Shown here: positions 32,773-39,863 of the stretch, one piece after another | Layout: every line of letters starts with the position of its first letter | Numbering within the stretch: the first letter of the stretch is position 1 | NCBI GenBank assembly: GCA_964483175.1 | Contig: CAZAAT010000014.1 | Location: forward strand, 1-39,863 | Direction: 5' to 3' | Source: JAAYHC01 sp964483175 | Lineage (GTDB): Bacteria; Bacillota; UBA5301 | Length of the DNA stretch: 39,863 nucleotides | Program-made: the position numbers and the translations under genes | The notes under the pieces: model-generated | Databases searched by the model: none | What the model was told of the DNA's origin: nothing | What the model saw: only the letters and a program-made list of their open reading frames with translations

Positions 32773-33257
32773 AAGCAAAAAGGCATCGGCTAATTCTTGA
32801 CTTAATCGAGTCTAAGGAGATCGAGACGCAAGAGCAATTGACCGCCGAGTTATGCGTTCAAGGGATCAAGGTTACCCAAGCAACGGTTTCCCGTGATATT
32901 AAGGATTTGGGATTAGTCAAGCTAGTTACCGAAGATGGTAGATACAAGTACGGGCTACCCAAAGAACACTCACCCTCAGGTAGTATTCGTCGTGCCGGGC
33001 GCATTTTCCGAGAGTTTGTTACCTCCATCGAACGGAGTTTAAATTTGATTATTGTCCGGTCAGCGCCGGGAACCGCTAATACGGTTGCTGCAGCTCTAGA
33101 TGCGCTTGGTTGGCCCGAGATCGCTGGGACAATTGCTGGTGATGATAGTTTACTGGTTATTGTTCGTGATAATCGGCCAGCAGGTGAAATGGACTTGGCC
33201 GGTATTGAGCACACAGCAAGCGAATTAGAGGCTAAACTCAGGCAGTTGCGAGGCTGA
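32769..33257 (+). CDS. argR: Arginine repressor ArgR
   Basis: A 162-residue regulator. The N-terminal winged helix has QEQLTAELCVQGIKVTQATVSRDIK-type sequence with the SRDIKDLGLVK recognition segment; the C-terminal hexamerisation and arginine-binding domain has RSAPGTANTVAAALDAL and EIAGTIAGDDSLLVIVRD, where the two aspartates bind arginine. In Bacillus this gene (argR/ahrC) also lies between tlyA/nadK-type genes and recN. GTG start overlapping the nadK stop (GTGA), with GAGGAGG upstream. Confidence 0.95.
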   Translation: MKAKRHRLILDLIESKEIETQEQLTAELCVQGIKVTQATVSRDIKDLGLVKLVTEDGRYKYGLPKEHSPSGSIRRAGRIFREFVTSIERSLNLIIVRSAPGTANTVAAALDALGWPEIAGTIAGDDSLLVIVRDNRPAGEMDLAGIEHTASELEAKLRQLRG

Positions 33258-33262
33258 TTTCG

Positions 33263-34993
33263 ATGTTATCCGAACTCCACATTGAAAATTTTGTCTTGAT
33301 AGAAGAGCTGGATCTGCCGTTTTATCCAGGTTTGACAGTGATTACAGGTGAAACTGGTACCGGCAAGTCGATCTTGCTCGAAGCGATCATGCTGTTAACC
33401 GGGGGACGAGGCTTTGAAGATCAGGTGCGTTCCGGCACTACTGGAGCAGTGATTGAAGGCATTTTCAAGATTACGAGTTCCCAACGCGTTGCCGAGCTGT
33501 TGAATGAGAAAGGGCTAGATTCGGCTTCGGATGATTCAGAGTTGATTCTCTCCCGACGGCTGCAGATCAACGGGCCCAATCGTTGTAGAATCAATGGCCA
33601 GTTGGTCACTTTGAGTGACTTGACTGAGATTGGCAGCAGCCTGATGGATATCCAAAGCCAAGGCGACCATTATTCTCTGCTAAGTCCAAAACAGCACTTG
33701 CGAATACTTGATGCTTATGCCGGCTTGGATAACAGCCGGCTGAGATCGGAATATAGCCGCCTATTCAATCGGTATCGGGAGATTTCTCGCCAACTAGCAG
33801 AGCTTACCCATTCAGAACAAGAGCGGGCCAGGCAGCTTGATATGCTGGCTTTCCAAGTTAAAGAGATTGCTGAGGCTAATTTGCGGGCCGATGAGGATTT
33901 AGAGCTTATCGAGCGCCGCAATATTTTGCGTAACGCCGAAAAACTTGCTGAGGAATCAGCTAGAGCTTATGGATTGCTTAAGCAAGGACTGCCGGAGATC
34001 CCAAGTGCTGTTGATGCGCTCCAGCAAGCAGCTGAATCGTTGGCCAAAATAGCCCGGATCGACCAGTCATGGTCCGACGCGAACGAAGCAATCATTGAAG
34101 CTTCGGTAGTCTTGGACGATTTGGCCGGCCGATTGCGGGCCTATCTTACGGAGTTGAATTTCGATTCTGCGGAGTTGGACAAGCTTGAGTCGAGGTTGGC
34201 TTTAATTGACTCACTGAAACGCAAATATGGCCCGGAACTCGCTGATGTTCTGGCGTATTATGCTAAAGCACAAGCAGATTTGGCCGCTTTGGAGAATAGT
34301 GAGATATCCAAGGCTGAACTTGAGAGTGAGCTAGCAAGTATTCAGGAGCTTCTAGTAAAGCAAGGTTTGTTATTGCGGGCTAACAGGGAAGAGGCCGCCC
34401 GACGATTAGAAAAGGCCGTTAGCGAAGGCTTAAAGAGCCTGCGTTTATCCGAAGCAATCTTTTCAGTCGTGGTTAGCCCTACAAACGATAATCTCCCGAC
34501 CGAGAATGGTTTGGATACGGTTGAGTTTCGTTTCAGTGCCAATCCGCCCGAACCACCCAAATTGTTGCACCGAGTTGCCTCCGGCGGCGAACTTTCCCGG
34601 TTGTTATTAGCACTTAAAGGTGCACTCGCTGCCAGCGAAGGCGTGCCAATATTAATCTTTGATGAAATTGATACCGGTACCAGTGGCCGGGCTGCCCAGG
34701 CCATCGCCGAAAAATTATTTGAGCTTTCCCGCAGTTACCAGGTAATTTGTGTAACTCACCTGCCGCAAATCGCTGCGATGGGGGATCAGCATATTCGCTT
34801 GGAAAAAACTGCGACCGGTGAAAGTCAATATCCGGCAGTTAAGGTCCGGATTCTCGATGATCAAGGGAGGGTCAGCGAATTGGCCCGTTTGCTGGGGGGA
34901 GTTTCGGTCAGCGAAGCAACTGTACAGGCTGCCCGGGACTTATTGACCCAAGCGGAAGGATATAAAAAAGGCAGCGAGAGTTGCCAGGCATAA
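33263..34993 (+). CDS. recN: DNA repair protein RecN
   Basis: A 576-residue SMC-like ATPase acting early in double-strand break repair. Features are the N-terminal LSELHIENFVLIEEL, Walker A GETGTGKSILLEAIM, long coiled-coil arms on either side of about residue 300, the ABC signature LHRVASGGELSRLLLALK, Walker B ILIFDEIDTG, and the VTHLPQIAAMGDQH switch. The ATG is 6 bases after argR. A terminator-like hairpin follows the stop. Confidence 0.95.
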   Translation: MLSELHIENFVLIEELDLPFYPGLTVITGETGTGKSILLEAIMLLTGGRGFEDQVRSGTTGAVIEGIFKITSSQRVAELLNEKGLDSASDDSELILSRRLQINGPNRCRINGQLVTLSDLTEIGSSLMDIQSQGDHYSLLSPKQHLRILDAYAGLDNSRLRSEYSRLFNRYREISRQLAELTHSEQERARQLDMLAFQVKEIAEANLRADEDLELIERRNILRNAEKLAEESARAYGLLKQGLPEIPSAVDALQQAAESLAKIARIDQSWSDANEAIIEASVVLDDLAGRLRAYLTELNFDSAELDKLESRLALIDSLKRKYGPELADVLAYYAKAQADLAALENSEISKAELESELASIQELLVKQGLLLRANREEAARRLEKAVSEGLKSLRLSEAIFSVVVSPTNDNLPTENGLDTVEFRFSANPPEPPKLLHRVASGGELSRLLLALKGALAASEGVPILIFDEIDTGTSGRAAQAIAEKLFELSRSYQVICVTHLPQIAAMGDQHIRLEKTATGESQYPAVKVRILDDQGRVSELARLLGGVSVSEATVQAARDLLTQAEGYKKGSESCQA

Positions 34994-35016
34994 GCTAACT
35001 AGCAGGAGGAGAAGCT

Positions 35017-35051
35017 AAACCCCGAAATGGCAACAAGGTAGGGGTTTTTTT
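35017..35051 (+). terminator. Terminator-like hairpin between recN and spoIVB
   Basis: AAACCCC (35017-35023) pairs with GGGGTTT (35041-35047), followed by a continuous T-run to 35051. The loop is 17 bases, longer than ideal. The 3' arm and T-run overlap the spoIVB ribosome binding site and touch its TTG start. Confidence 0.6.
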
Positions 35052-36351
35052 GCGGCAACGACTTCGGACGATAGGTAAATATGTTTTCTGGACTCTGGTG
35101 ATACTTTGCCTGACCGGTTGGTATGGTCTTAATAAAATTGAAACTTCTCTAGGCATTCCTCAACACTTGCGGTTAACCGAAGGGCACGAACAAGTATTCC
35201 GTTGGTTATGGCCAGTAAAGATCTCCGGCCAAACAGAGGAAAGTATTCTGCAGATTGAGTCTGGCCCAGAGGTGATACTACGACCGTTAAAAGCGGGAGA
35301 CAGCGTTCTCGACCTGAGCTTATTTGGCGTGATTCCCTTGCGGGATCGCGTTGTCTCCGTTGTGCCGAAACTGGAGGTTGTTCCGGGTGGTGAATCGATT
35401 GGGGTGATGCTGGCTGAGCAGGGAATGATCGTGGCTGAACTAGCCCGAATTCAAACTGCTGATGGATCGGTCGTCACCCCGGCTGGTGATGCCGGTATTA
35501 AACCGGGCGATTTATTAGTGCAAATCAATGAGGTAGTCATTACTAACCCATTAGATGTTGAACGGGCTCTGCGAAATGCCAGCCATAACCCGATAATGGT
35601 CAAGGTTGTGCGTGGGGGCCAGGCGCATCTTTTGCGAGTTTATCCAGCTCAGGTCAGGGACGACACCGGCCAGCTTCAGCTCCGCTTAGGTGTATACTTA
35701 GAAGATACTGCCGCAGGAGTAGGCACCTTAAGTTTTTATCATCCCGCTACCGGGCGATATGCGGCTTTAGGCCATATGGTAACCGATTCCCGCACCGGTG
35801 AACAGGCTATTATTAATGATGGTCGTATTGTTCCGGCTCTGATTGCAGGTATCAGACGGGGCATTAAAGGGCAGCCGGGCGAAAAAATCGGCCTATTTCA
35901 AGAACGGGCAGCAAGTCTGGGCATCATTTCTAAGAATTGCTCGATCGGAATCTTCGGAGATTTGACCAATATTGCCACGAGTAATCAACCTGCTCTGCCG
36001 GTAGCGATGGCTCATGAAGTAGAGCTCGGGCCAGCTTACATCCGAACAGTTATTGACAATGACAAAATAGAGCAATTTGATGTGAAGATAGTTAAGGTAA
36101 ATAAGCAAAACAAGCCTGCGATAAAGGGGATGGTTATTGAAATAACGGATCCGCGTCTGCTGGAGATCACCGGTGGAATCGTACAAGGGATGAGCGGTAG
36201 CCCGATTATCCAAAATAATAAACTTGTCGGTGTAATCACCCATGTCTTTGTGAATGATCCCACGCGTGGGTATGGCGTTTTTGCGGAGTGGATGGCATAT
36301 GAAGCCGGGCTTTTTGCCCAAGAACCGGTTGAGGCTTCACCGGCCGCCTAG
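35050..36351 (+). CDS. spoIVB: SpoIVB forespore serine protease
   Basis: A 433-residue S55-family peptidase. An N-terminal membrane anchor (about 11-27) leads into a PDZ domain (about 115-205: GIKPGDLLVQINEVVI), then the catalytic domain with the His of ALGHMVTDS and the Ser of GMSGSPIIQ, ending THVFVNDPTRGYGVFAEWM. In Bacillus it is made in the forespore and cleaves SpoIVFA to release pro-sigma-K processing; sigK is also in this window. The TTG start is accepted because AAGGTAGGGG precedes it and the N-terminus matches the family; no alternative start is better. The terminator-like hairpin covering its start region is odd. Confidence 0.95.
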   Translation: MRQRLRTIGKYVFWTLVILCLTGWYGLNKIETSLGIPQHLRLTEGHEQVFRWLWPVKISGQTEESILQIESGPEVILRPLKAGDSVLDLSLFGVIPLRDRVVSVVPKLEVVPGGESIGVMLAEQGMIVAELARIQTADGSVVTPAGDAGIKPGDLLVQINEVVITNPLDVERALRNASHNPIMVKVVRGGQAHLLRVYPAQVRDDTGQLQLRLGVYLEDTAAGVGTLSFYHPATGRYAALGHMVTDSRTGEQAIINDGRIVPALIAGIRRGIKGQPGEKIGLFQERAASLGIISKNCSIGIFGDLTNIATSNQPALPVAMAHEVELGPAYIRTVIDNDKIEQFDVKIVKVNKQNKPAIKGMVIEITDPRLLEITGGIVQGMSGSPIIQNNKLVGVITHVFVNDPTRGYGVFAEWMAYEAGLFAQEPVEASPAA

Positions 36352-36356
36352 CGAAG

Positions 36357-36385
36357 AAAGGAGAAAACTCCGTTAAGGCGAACAT
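36357..36385 (+). promoter_or_regulatory. Candidate sigma-H promoter of spo0A
   Basis: AAAGGAGAA (36357-36365), an 11-base spacer and GGCGAAC (36377-36383) agree with the sigma-H consensus (RnAGGAwWW, RnnGAAT) apart from two positions. In B. subtilis the sporulation promoter of spo0A is sigma-H dependent. A small inverted repeat GGAGAAAACTCC overlaps it. Confidence 0.35.
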
Positions 36386-36405
36386 AGCTGATGGAGGTTT
36401 TTTCC

Positions 36406-37170
36406 ATGAAAGCAACGCGCGTTCTGATTGCCGATGACGAACAGGACTTAGTAGAAATGTTAGCATCTGCTATCGATTCCACGCATGATTTAGAGCTTGT
36501 TGGTGTTGCCTATGACGGTGAAGAGGCCTTGCGCCTAATTTCAGAAGTCCAACCTGATGTTGTACTTCTGGATATGATCATGCCCAAACTTGATGGCATA
36601 GCAGTATTAGAAGGGCTGGCAGAATTAGATATTGCTCGGCCAAAGGTAGTTGCGCTTACCGCCGTCGGGGAACCAGAGATGACCCAGAAGATTCTGGACT
36701 TGGGAGCAAGCTATTATATAATCAAGCCGTTTAAAACCGAATTGCTATTACGACGCTTGCGCCAGGTCGGCCAGGATAAACCGCTGCATCGACCCTTGAC
36801 CCTCCACCAACCGGATCCGGAGTGGGAAAAGAAGGTGGTTGAAATCCTAACGGAGATAGGAATTCCAGGCCATTTCAAGGGGTATAACTATCTACGGGAT
36901 GCGGTGTTAATAGTTCTGCAGGACCGTGCTTTTTTAAACGGTGTAACTAAACGCCTTTACCCTTATATCGCCGAAAAATATGGGGTCAGTCCGACGGTTG
37001 TCGAAAGAGCGCTACGCATTGCTATTGAATATGCCTGGTCCAATGGTGACATCGATTATCTGTATTCGCTGTTTGGAGCAACCATCAGCAGCAACAAAGG
37101 CAAGCCCACTAATTCGGCCTTCATCGCCAGAGTAGCCGATTTAATCAAACTTGGTATTTCCACCGCATAA
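36406..37170 (+). CDS. spo0A: Sporulation master regulator Spo0A
   Basis: A 254-residue response regulator. The receiver domain has acidic Asp10-Asp11, phosphoacceptor Asp56 (LLDMIMPKLDG), Thr85 and Lys107 (YIIKPF). The C-terminal DNA-binding domain has VEILTEIGIPGHFKGYNYLR, KRLYPYIAEKYGVSPTVVER and IEYAWSNGDID. ATG 36406 is preferred over ATG 36391 because the GGAGG at 36393-36397 would lie inside the longer frame at ideal distance (8 bases) from 36406. It follows spoIVB as in almost all spore formers. Confidence 0.97.
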   Translation: MKATRVLIADDEQDLVEMLASAIDSTHDLELVGVAYDGEEALRLISEVQPDVVLLDMIMPKLDGIAVLEGLAELDIARPKVVALTAVGEPEMTQKILDLGASYYIIKPFKTELLLRRLRQVGQDKPLHRPLTLHQPDPEWEKKVVEILTEIGIPGHFKGYNYLRDAVLIVLQDRAFLNGVTKRLYPYIAEKYGVSPTVVERALRIAIEYAWSNGDIDYLYSLFGATISSNKGKPTNSAFIARVADLIKLGISTA

Positions 37171-37190
37171 TTTACTTAGGAGGCTGGAAG

Positions 37191-38315
37191 ATGTCCCGCC
37201 CGATAAAATCAGTGGTTAGGGTGGGAGAGCGAACCAAAGAACTAGCTACCAGGGTTCAGCCGGGAGAAATTGTGATTATTTCTCATCAAGACCTTGATGA
37301 GGTTGCGGCAGCTTCTCTGTATGAGGCCCGAGTAGTTGCTGTGATCAATCAAAAACCTTTTATTTCTGGTCGGTATCCCAACAGTGGCCCCCTCTTTCTA
37401 CTCGAACGAGGGGTTTATTTGTTCCAGACGTTAAACAATACTGATTTGGGCGAGCTCGATGGTGTTGTTAGCGAATTGGACCTTCAGGGTAAATTAACCC
37501 ATCCCCATGGACAAATTCTTCTGCAACCCTATACCAGAGAACAGCTTGAGGCCGATCTAACGGTCGCGCGCGAGAATCTTAATTCAGAGTTGGCCAAGTT
37601 TGTCGCCAATACCCTTGAATATGCTCAAAAAGAACTCGGGCTGATTACCGGAGCATATCCGGTTCCAGATCTCAGGCAATCATTAGAAGGGAAACATGTC
37701 CTGGTCGTTGTCCGTGGCAAACGATACCAGGAGGATCTGGCAGCCTTGGCGAGTTACATCGATGAGGTAAAACCCGTTTTGATTGGTGTTGACGGTGGTG
37801 CGGATGCTCTGCGTGATCTGGGTTGGCAGCCGGATATTATCGTTGGCGATATGGATAGTGTCAGTGACCAGACCCTGAATAGCGGTGCCGAGTTGGTAGT
37901 CCATGGGTATGTTGATGGGCGGGCCCCGGGCGCCGAACGCCTCCGCGCCTTGGGTCTATCTGGACAAGTTTGGAATATTCCGGGTACTAGTGAGGATTTG
38001 GCTTTACTCTTGGCTTATGAGAAGGGGGCCAAACTCATTGTTGCCGTTGGAACACATTCAAACATGATCGACTTTTTGGATAAAGGCCGTCCGGGAATGG
38101 GCAGTACGTTTTTGGTAAGACTTAAAGTTGGAGAAATCTTGGTTGATGCTAAAGGTGTAGATGCCTTGTATTCCGGCAAAGTACGAGCTTTGTATCTTAT
38201 CCCCATGTTAGTTGCGGCCGGTATTCCGTTACTGGTATTGTTGTCAATGGCAGAGCCCTTGCGCAGTTGGAGTAGGCTTTTGCTGCTGTATCTGCAAGCA
38301 TCTTTGGGCTTTTAA
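37191..38315 (+). CDS. steA: SteA-like protein (putative cytokinetic ring protein)
   Basis: A 374-residue protein of the SteA family. The central part resembles thiamine pyrophosphokinase: GVDGGADALRDLGWQPDIIVGDMDSVSD, seen as DGGADAL, WQPDIIVGDMDSV and later GTSEDLALLLAYEKGA. A C-terminal hydrophobic segment (about 333-350) should anchor it to the membrane. In Corynebacterium SteA and SteB form a complex at the division site. ATG with AGGAGGC upstream. The next gene encodes a SteB-like protein, which supports the call. Enzyme activity is unknown. Confidence 0.88.
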   Translation: MSRPIKSVVRVGERTKELATRVQPGEIVIISHQDLDEVAAASLYEARVVAVINQKPFISGRYPNSGPLFLLERGVYLFQTLNNTDLGELDGVVSELDLQGKLTHPHGQILLQPYTREQLEADLTVARENLNSELAKFVANTLEYAQKELGLITGAYPVPDLRQSLEGKHVLVVVRGKRYQEDLAALASYIDEVKPVLIGVDGGADALRDLGWQPDIIVGDMDSVSDQTLNSGAELVVHGYVDGRAPGAERLRALGLSGQVWNIPGTSEDLALLLAYEKGAKLIVAVGTHSNMIDFLDKGRPGMGSTFLVRLKVGEILVDAKGVDALYSGKVRALYLIPMLVAAGIPLLVLLSMAEPLRSWSRLLLLYLQASLGF

Positions 38316-38327
38316 GGTGGTTGTTGC

Positions 38328-39044
38328 ATGCTGATTGATTACCGCTATCACCTTTTTACCCTGGTGGCTGTTTTCCTAGCCTTCGGTCTGGGGGTACTGG
38401 TTGGTGGAGCGTTGTTCTCCGACGAAACGCTGGTCAAGAGCCAAATGGAATTAGTAAATCGTTTGGAACGCGATTTTGCCTCCTTGCGCTCTGAAAACCA
38501 AAAACTGACTCAACAAATTAACCTATTGCGAGTTGATTTGGGCCAAGAACGTAAATTTATCGAGTGGTTAGTGCCCCAGACAATTGCCGGAAAATTGCAA
38601 AATCAAACCTTTGCCTTTGTTAAGCAAGGCTCGGTAACGAACAGCTATGTCAATAGTTTAAAGAAGCTCTTTGAGGAGAGCGGCGGATTGGTCGTTGCTC
38701 AGCTCGAAACCGATCCTGAACGTTGGAGTCAGGTCAAGCTCGATGATTTTAAGGTGTTAGCCGGTGTTCTCGCCGTCGGTTTGCGTGGCCCGAGTTTATC
38801 CAGTCTTGAACAACGCGGCCTGATCCAGTTTTCAGCGGGCAATCCGATTGGTGCTCAGAATATCGTTTTGATCGGAGAGGCCGAGCGCAGTCCCTGGTTT
38901 CAAGAGCAGTTAGCTCAGGTTGGCCTAAAAGTTCATACTGCTCCGGGTACGCTATCAACTCTTCAGGAGAAGGCCAGGTTTATCTTGGAATTAAGCGGAG
39001 CGATTAATGATGAGCGCAGTCACAATTATCATCCCGGCATTTAA
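38328..39044 (+). CDS. SteB/MctB-like membrane protein ('copper transporter' family)
   Basis: A 238-residue protein with MLIDYRYHLFTLVAVFLAF leading into one membrane helix (about 9-29), a coiled coil (about 35-75) and a globular extracytoplasmic domain. The start is the signature of the MctB/SteB family. The 'copper transporter' name comes from Mycobacterium MctB; next to steA a role with the division-linked SteA protein is more likely. The C-terminus overlaps the following glycosyltransferase gene by 38 bases and is shorter than mycobacterial MctB, so the extreme C-terminus may be clade specific. Confidence 0.85.
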   Translation: MLIDYRYHLFTLVAVFLAFGLGVLVGGALFSDETLVKSQMELVNRLERDFASLRSENQKLTQQINLLRVDLGQERKFIEWLVPQTIAGKLQNQTFAFVKQGSVTNSYVNSLKKLFEESGGLVVAQLETDPERWSQVKLDDFKVLAGVLAVGLRGPSLSSLEQRGLIQFSAGNPIGAQNIVLIGEAERSPWFQEQLAQVGLKVHTAPGTLSTLQEKARFILELSGAINDERSHNYHPGI

Positions 39045-39684
39045 CGAAGAAGAGCGGATCGCTGCCACCATTCGTGCAGTTGTAGAACGCCATCGTCACC
39101 AACAGCTGATTGTCGTCGATGATGGTTCAACTGATCTAACACCGAAAATTGCTGCCGAGTTTCCGGTTGAGCTGATTCAGCTGCCCGTCAATAAAGGGAA
39201 AGCCACGGCGGTAACGACCGCTCTCAAACATGCACAAGGTGAAATCATTGTACTACTCGACGCCGATTTGGGGAAGACAGCTCAGTACTACCCCCGTTTA
39301 GTTGAGCCGCTACTCGTCGGTGAGGCGCGAATGACAGTTGCAGCGCTTACCTCTCCTAAAGGGAGTGGAGGGGTGGGGTTGGTTAGAAAGTTGGCCAGTG
39401 GCAGTATGTTTTTGCTCACTGGCCGAAGTTTTCCGGCTGTGCTTTCGGGGCAGCGAGCCTTTTTCAAGCGGGATATTCCTAAATTAACACCGCTAGGGGA
39501 GGGGTTTGGTTTAGAACTCGCCCTTACCGTACGAGCGGTCCGAGCTGGGTTATCAATTGCGCAAATTCCTTTACCGATGGAACATGCTTTTACCGGTAAA
39601 GATCTCGCCGGCTATCTTCACCGCTATCGTCAATTTCAGGATATCCTCCGGACAACAATCAGATTGTGGAAAGAAGGGCGCTGA
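39007..39684 (+). CDS. Glycosyltransferase family 2
   Basis: A 225-residue GT-A fold transferase: VTIIIPAFNEEERIAATIRAV, VVDDGSTDLTPKIA, the DxD-type IVLLDADLG, and the acceptor-side SGQRAFFKRD. There are no membrane helices of the kind found in polyprenyl-phosphate GT2 enzymes. The substrate is unknown; with the MraY/WecA-like gene after it, it may build a polyprenyl-linked cell-surface glycan. Two adjoining ATGs (39007, 39010) are possible starts. It overlaps the gene before by 38 bases and the next gene by 1 base. Confidence 0.88.
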   Translation: MMSAVTIIIPAFNEEERIAATIRAVVERHRHQQLIVVDDGSTDLTPKIAAEFPVELIQLPVNKGKATAVTTALKHAQGEIIVLLDADLGKTAQYYPRLVEPLLVGEARMTVAALTSPKGSGGVGLVRKLASGSMFLLTGRSFPAVLSGQRAFFKRDIPKLTPLGEGFGLELALTVRAVRAGLSIAQIPLPMEHAFTGKDLAGYLHRYRQFQDILRTTIRLWKEGR

Positions 39685-39863
39685 TGACCGCGCTAGACTC
39701 CATCGTGGCCTTAACCCTAACTTCAGTAGTTACGACTTGGCTAGCAATGCCTTTATTACATGGGCTATCGACCCGCTCCGGCTGGTTGGCCGAAAACTAC
39801 CTGGGCCGGAAAATCCCCTCTTCGGGCGGATTGATGCTCTTGCCAGGTCTTTCGGCGAGTTGG
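39684..39863 (+). CDS. MraY/WecA-like glycosyl-1-phosphate transferase (N-terminal fragment)
   Basis: The last 180 bases encode 60 residues of an open frame that continues past the window. It starts with a hydrophobic helix (IVALTLTSVVTTWLAMPLL), then NYLGRKIPSSGGLMLLPG, the N-terminal loop typical of glycosyltransferase family 4 (MraY, WecA, TagO) where a polyprenyl-phosphate acceptor is used. The ATG overlaps the previous stop codon (TGATG). The branch cannot be told from this fragment; its place with steA, the SteB-like gene and GT2 suggests envelope glycan synthesis. Confidence 0.75.
   Translation, partial: MTALDSIVALTLTSVVTTWLAMPLLHGLSTRSGWLAENYLGRKIPSSGGLMLLPGLSASW

Noticed and set aside
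35027..35041. Four-codon leader peptide (MATR) before spoIVB
   Set aside because: The nearest Shine-Dalgarno is about 18 bases upstream, too far, and the codons show no regulatory bias.
1..39863. CRISPR arrays, tRNA or rRNA genes, insertion sequences, prophage or defence islands
   Set aside because: No regularly spaced repeats, cloverleaf sequences, transposase or integrase motifs were seen, and base composition and gene style are uniform.

Overview
The window is a gene-dense, roughly 50% GC stretch of core chromosome from an endospore-forming member of the Bacillota, most likely a deep clostridial or Peptococcaceae-like anaerobe; the genus cannot be told from the sequence. The evidence is sigK, the complete spoIIIAA-AH operon, spoIVB and spo0A, the recN-spoIVB-spo0A order, strong GGAGG ribosome binding sites, and a large structured RNA between ispA and dxs that I identify as OLE RNA. 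All 47 protein genes lie on the + strand. I see no phage, insertion sequence, CRISPR array, tRNA or rRNA.

Layout. 1-1661: the end of mltG and a U32-type tRNA hydroxylation protein. 1735-4502: sigK, yqeG (HAD phosphatase), the circularly permuted ribosome-assembly GTPase yqeH, and a small unknown gene. 4592-7329: a tldD/pmbA protease pair. 7360-11740: shikimate pathway genes aroE, aroC, a fused aroK-aroB and aroQ, with a ComFB-family protein between aroE and aroC. 11755-13876: Xaa-Pro peptidase, efp and an acidic zinc-ribbon protein, closed by a clear terminator. 14010-19008: spoIIIAA-AH behind a candidate sigma-E promoter. 19040-22337: a perfect-consensus sigma-A promoter followed at once by a terminator-like hairpin, then a carboxyltransferase-AccB fusion and accC. 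22411-24999: the Asp23 (YqhY)/AmaP/DUF2273 envelope module, nusB and a TsaD-like paralogue. 25010-27975: xseA, xseB, ispA and a YuiD-type membrane protein. 27976-28648: the OLE RNA gene, the only gap longer than 300 bases. 28649-34993: oapA, dxs, tlyA, nadK, argR, recN. 35050-37170: spoIVB and spo0A. 37191-end: steA, a SteB/MctB-like membrane protein, a family 2 glycosyltransferase and the start of a MraY/WecA-like phosphotransferase.

How they work together. Spo0A starts sporulation. The SpoIIIA proteins build the channel from mother cell to forespore. SpoIVB is the forespore protease that signals activation of pro-sigma-K, and sigK is present here in one uninterrupted piece. Isoprenoid genes (ispA, dxs) flank the OLE/OapA ribonucleoprotein, as in other bacteria that carry OLE. 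Biotin-dependent carboxylation (the AccB fusion and AccC) lies next to yqhY, which in Bacillus is linked to control of acetyl-CoA carboxylase.

The points most worth a second look are: (1) the OLE RNA and oapA pair; (2) a carboxyltransferase-AccB fusion with a perfect internal Shine-Dalgarno and in-frame GTG that should also give free AccB; (3) nadK, which appears to start at ATT; (4) a TTGACA-N17-TATAAT promoter directly followed by a terminator hairpin; and (5) two long hairpins at the 5' ends of yqeG and of a small gene, one of which buries the ribosome binding site. Roughly 20 of 47 genes appear to use a start other than ATG.
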